Source: Pigoraptor vietnamica
Lineage: Eukaryota > Opisthokonta > Filasterea
Assembly (NCBI GenBank): GCA_943704525.1
Contig: CALSCQ010001615.1
Span: 8,621 to 19,123, forward strand
Direction of reading: 5' to 3'
DNA length: 10,503 nucleotides
The notes beneath the pieces were generated by a model, which worked only from the letters and a program-made list of their open reading frames with translations, ran no database searches and was not told the origin of the DNA. Shown in pieces: positions 8,269 to 10,503 of this stretch (positions within the stretch are counted from its first letter, which is position 1; each line of letters opens with the position of its first letter). Both the position numbers and the translations under genes were made by a program.

Positions 8269-9068
8269 CTGTGTGTGTGTGCCTGTGTGCCCCTGTGTGT
8301 TATTTCCGTGCAACAACAAGGTGCCCTCTGCCGTGCGAGTGGAGTGGGGAAAGGGAAAACACACCCAAATATCCATCATATGTGACTCACGGCGCGATTT
8401 TGCCGCGAATGCAGGTGGAGAAGTACCAGAACGGCGAGTTTGGCCGGTGCCCTCGCTTTTACTGCGAGAACCAACCTTTGCTTCCGATTGGGTTGTCTGA
8501 CACGCCAAACGAATCGACGGTCAAGATGTTCTGCCCCAAGTGCGAGGAGGCGTACTTGCCGCGATCGTCGCGCCATCACAATATCTGCCCGTCCCTTGAG
8601 ACGTCACGTGTGTGCGTGTGTGTGTCTGTGTCTTTCTGTGTGCATGTGAGCGCCTGTGTGCGTGTGTGCGCGCATGTGTGTGAGTCCTGTCGATCGCAAT
8701 TTTTTGGAGGCAATCCATCGTATGTTACGACTTGACTCTTGCCGCTCTTCCCGCCAGCACATTTGGACGGGGCGTACTTTGGGACGTCCTTTGCGCAGAT
8801 GCTCTTTGCCGTACACCCCGAGCTGCGACCGGAGCGGGCGAAGGTGCGGTATGTGCCACGGCTATACGGCTTTAAGATTCACCCGTCGGCGTACGATGTC
8901 GGCAAGCCCGCCCAGCAGGACGGCGCGCACCACGCACAACAGCAGACAGCACAGCCGGCCCAAGGGCAGCCGCAACCTCAACGCGTCGCCAGCAACACAA
9001 GCCTCGGAACTGCAAAGTCGGTCAATGCGAACGGACCAGCGGCAGCGGGCGCCGCGAGTCGCAAGTAA
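6973..9068 (+). CDS. Casein kinase II (CK2) regulatory beta subunit, 6 exons
   Basis: Exons: 6973-6997, 7139-7249, 7491-7676, 8012-8118, 8415-8607, 8758-9068, giving 310 residues with every phase matching. The family core starts at Met50: [34 protein letters not shown], then [20 protein letters not shown]. The zinc finger that dimerises CK2 beta has Cys155, Cys160 (CPRFYC), Cys183 and Cys186 (CPKC), with [13 protein letters not shown] between. DGAYFGTSF and [14 protein letters not shown] follow. CK2 beta forms the dimer that bridges two catalytic alpha subunits. Differences from animals (about 215 residues) are an acidic Ser/Glu N-terminal extension of 49 residues, itself full of CK2-type sites, and a Gln/Ala-rich tail of about 55. 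The start is chosen for its A at -3; in-frame ATG 6910 would add 21 residues. GT-AG splicing of intron 5 inserts about ten extra residues after SSRHH (see findings). Intron 4 carries a long GT repeat. Confidence 0.93.
7744..7814 (+). repeat. Perfect 20-nt direct repeat in CK2 beta intron 3
   Basis: GATCGCTCGGCTCGTGTTGG occurs at 7744-7763 and again at 7795-7814, 51 nt apart, with similar flanks (TATT versus CATT after). Both copies lie in the 335-nt intron 3, the longest intron in the window. This looks like a local duplication; no coding or RNA-gene signal goes with it. Confidence 0.9.
8183..8267 (+). repeat. (GT)n microsatellite in CK2 beta intron 4
   Basis: An uninterrupted GT run of 85 nt, about 42 units, begins some 64 nt after the intron 4 donor and is followed by interrupted GT units to about 8300. 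It makes the deceptive Val-Cys reading frames on + and the Thr-His frame on -. It is likely polymorphic in length. Confidence 0.97.
8608..8688 (+). repeat. GT-rich low-complexity tract in CK2 beta intron 5
   Basis: Imperfect GT/GC repeats begin right at the predicted donor (TCAC|GTGTGTGCG) and run for about 80 nt of the 150-nt intron. Several overlapping GT dinucleotides could serve as donors, so the exact exon 5 end is uncertain. Confidence 0.8.
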
Positions 9069-9221
9069 AGGAGCGCGGTGTCCATCTCTTCTGTCGTAAT
9101 TCCTCTCGTTTTGGCGGTTTTGGGCGTGCGTCTGCGGTTGACTGGCGTATTTCGTGAAAGCGTATTGCTGCGAGCGCGCGGCGCGTGGGGCGGAAAAAGA
9201 AAATTTTAAGAAAGAAATGCC

Positions 9222-9264
9222 GCTGTGTGTGCGTGTGTCTATAGTGTGTGTGTGTGTGTGTGTG
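9222..9264 (+). repeat. GT microsatellite between CK2 beta and p47
   Basis: Imperfect GT units (9222-9239) are followed by a perfect run at 9244-9264. This is the third major GT block on the + strand within about 1 kb. Confidence 0.9.
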
Positions 9265-9328
9265 CTCGTGATATCTCGGATCGACGTAACTCCAACCACT
9301 CGTGCGAGTAACAGAAGAAACATTCAAC

Positions 9329-9336
9329 TGACGTCA
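9329..9336. promoter_or_regulatory. CRE-like palindrome TGACGTCA
   Basis: A perfect eight-base cAMP-response-element consensus, the site for bZIP factors of the ATF/CREB type, lies 84 nt before the p47 start codon. Position and perfect palindromy make it a reasonable promoter candidate; binding is inferred. Confidence 0.35.
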
Positions 9337-9419
9337 CGCATTCGGCTGTCGTCGTCTCACAAGTAGCAGTGGGCGGTCCATCGAATCGCCAGCACTTTCC
9401 CACCGTCCCAGAGCACTAT

Positions 9420-10485
9420 ATGGCCGACGCCGACCGCGCGGGTCTCTTGGACCAGTTTTGCGCAGTGACGGGAGCATCGCGAGAGCACGCGGAATTCTTT
9501 CTCTCTTCGGCCGACTGGACGCTCGAGGTGTGTCTAATGGCATGCCTTTGACATCCCTTCGTTTTGGTCACCTCGACGCTTTGTCTCGTGAATCGGCCTC
9601 TCCGTGCGCCCTTCTTGCACCCGTTGGGCTCTAAGCCATAGGGGCATCGCTGATGGCGTTGGATGTGTTGTGTTAACGGTCGGCACTGTTTCCGCAGCCG
9701 GCAGTCAGCCATTTCTTCGATAGCAACGACGCAAACGCAGCCGGAGTGGACGCGGGAGACACCGCCGCCGTTTTCGGAGACAGTCCTCACGCACCGCGCT
9801 CAGCTGCTGAGAGTGACGAGGAGTGGGAAGACGCCGACGCCGAGCCTGCCCCGGTGAGTGAAATTTCATCGTGTGTGTGTGTGTGCTTGTCTCATTTTCT
9901 TTTTTTTTTGCCCCGTACACTATGTTATTCGTGGCGCTTCTCCTAGGCGCATTTCTGCAACGCATTTTGGGTGGCTTAGCCGTAACTTTCCCCACTCGAC
10001 CCTCGCGACGACAGCGCATCGCAGTAGAGCCCCACCGCCCGTCCGCCACCAGCGCGCCTCTGCCGCAGGGCAGGAAGCGCACGCACGACGCCATGTCAAA
10101 CAAGCGCATTGTCGGTCTCAACGACTACAAGAATGAGGCCGACGACCACGACAGCAGCGACGAGGCCAACCAGTACTACGCCGGCGGCTCCGAGAAGAGG
10201 TGCCCATTGCGTCTTGGCCTTTTTCTGTTCGTCTCTCGTTGCTGATTGTCTGTTGTGCGCGTGTGTGGGCACCAATTATGTGTGCGCGCTGTGCCACATA
10301 TACTCTACGATGCTCCTTCCTCTCACCTGCGTCTGAAGTAACTGCAACTCTCTCTCGCACGCGCACTAACTCTGTCTCTTCATCGCACCGTCTCTCGTTG
10401 TCCGCAGTGGACAGCTCATCGAAGACCCCACCAAGCCGAAGAACCGCGACGCGCTGATCAAGTCGATGTTCGACCAGGCGCGCGC
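9420..10485 (+). CDS. p47/NSFL1C-type p97 (Cdc48) cofactor, 5' part
   Basis: Exons: 9420-9527, 9698-9853, 10015-10199, 10408-10485. Another donor (CGCGC|GTGAGT) follows, so the gene continues beyond the window and only about 175 residues are visible. Residues 1 to about 45 match the p47/Shp1 UBA-like domain: LLDQFCAVTGASREHAEFFLSSADWTLE, then PAVSHFFD across junction 1. An acidic linker (DEEWEDAD) and a basic patch GRKRTH follow, then the conserved NQYYAGGSEKSGQ block that precedes the SEP domain, spanning the exon 3/4 junction. The SEP and UBX domains expected next are not in the window. Family members bind ubiquitin through UBA and recruit p97 through UBX and SHP motifs, for Golgi and nuclear-envelope membrane fusion and for degradation. 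The first ATG is used. The exon 3 acceptor is ambiguous: 10015 is the first AG after a TAAC branch-like motif, but CCGCAG ending at about 10068 is also in phase. The GAG|GTGTGT donor of exon 1 is weak. Confidence 0.88.
9871..9885 (+). repeat. Short GT run in p47 intron 2
   Basis: Seven GT units lie 17 nt after the intron 2 donor, the same arrangement as in CK2 beta introns 4 and 5. Confidence 0.8.
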
Positions 10486-10503
10486 GTGAGTTGCCCCCCC
10501 CCC

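Larger units (their letters stand above)
9069..9419. other. Intergenic spacer between CK2 beta and the p47-like gene
   Basis: The 351 nt between two tandem + strand genes hold the CK2 beta 3' UTR and the p47 promoter. An A/T-rich stretch (9193-9218) has no AATAAA, a GT-repeat block covers 9222-9264, and a CRE-like palindrome lies at 9329-9336. No open frame with family resemblance was found. Confidence 0.6.

Noticed and set aside
8127-8735. Frames rich in Val-Cys (+) and Thr-His (-)
   Set aside because: They are translations of the GT microsatellites inside CK2 beta introns 4 and 5.
1-10503. tRNA, rRNA, box C/D snoRNA or transposon genes
   Set aside because: I looked for cloverleaf stems, TGATGA/CTGA box pairs in introns, and transposase or reverse-transcriptase motifs, and found none I could support.
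10488-10503. C-run at the right edge
   Set aside because: It lies just inside the p47 intron that starts at 10486. It may be a short homopolymer or a sequencing edge and cannot be judged without the sequence beyond.

Overview
This is ordinary nuclear DNA of a eukaryote, most likely a unicellular one with a compact genome. Four of the five genes found are spliced. Sixteen complete GT-AG introns of about 80-335 nt can be placed by matching reading-frame phase to conserved protein sequence, a seventeenth starts at the right edge, and one of the sixteen is questionable (see findings). Intergenic gaps are about 0.3-1.1 kb. There are no operons, Shine-Dalgarno sites, tRNA or rRNA genes, CRISPR arrays or transposase genes. 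The conserved proteins (RXYLT1, ADF/cofilin, CK2 beta, p47) read like those of animals, their unicellular relatives or amoebozoans. I cannot name the species or fix the supergroup.

Layout. At 1-62 lies a 31-base T run followed by a possible 3' splice site. At 63-1679 (+) is an intron-free F-box protein with 20 leucine-rich repeats of exactly 20 residues (60 nt) each. At 1979-4111 (-) is a seven-exon gene for a type II membrane glycosyltransferase of the ribitol xylosyltransferase 1 family (RXYLT1/TMEM5). It converges on the LRR gene and has a putative TATA box and short promoter repeats upstream. The 1.1 kb at 4112-5233 holds no gene I can support. At 5234-5955 (-) is ADF/cofilin in three exons, the first being only the start codon. 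The 1.0 kb at 5956-6972 is a shared divergent promoter region with low-complexity tracts and an E-box. At 6973-9068 (+) is the regulatory beta subunit of protein kinase CK2 in six exons, with an N-terminal acidic extension and a Gln/Ala-rich tail. One intron carries an 85-nt GT microsatellite. At 9420-10485 (+, 3' end outside the window) are the first four exons of a p47/NSFL1C-type p97 cofactor, with a CRE-like palindrome just upstream.

The genes are not one pathway: protein turnover (F-box, p47), Golgi glycosylation (RXYLT1), actin dynamics (cofilin) and kinase regulation (CK2 beta) sit together as housekeeping neighbours. The least ordinary items are the strictly in-register 20-residue LRR array with a cysteine in every repeat, an RXYLT1 orthologue in a probable protist, its stop-free in-frame 84-nt intron, and an uncertain exon junction in CK2 beta that would restore family length if it used AT-AC ends. 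I do not see a new multi-gene system here.
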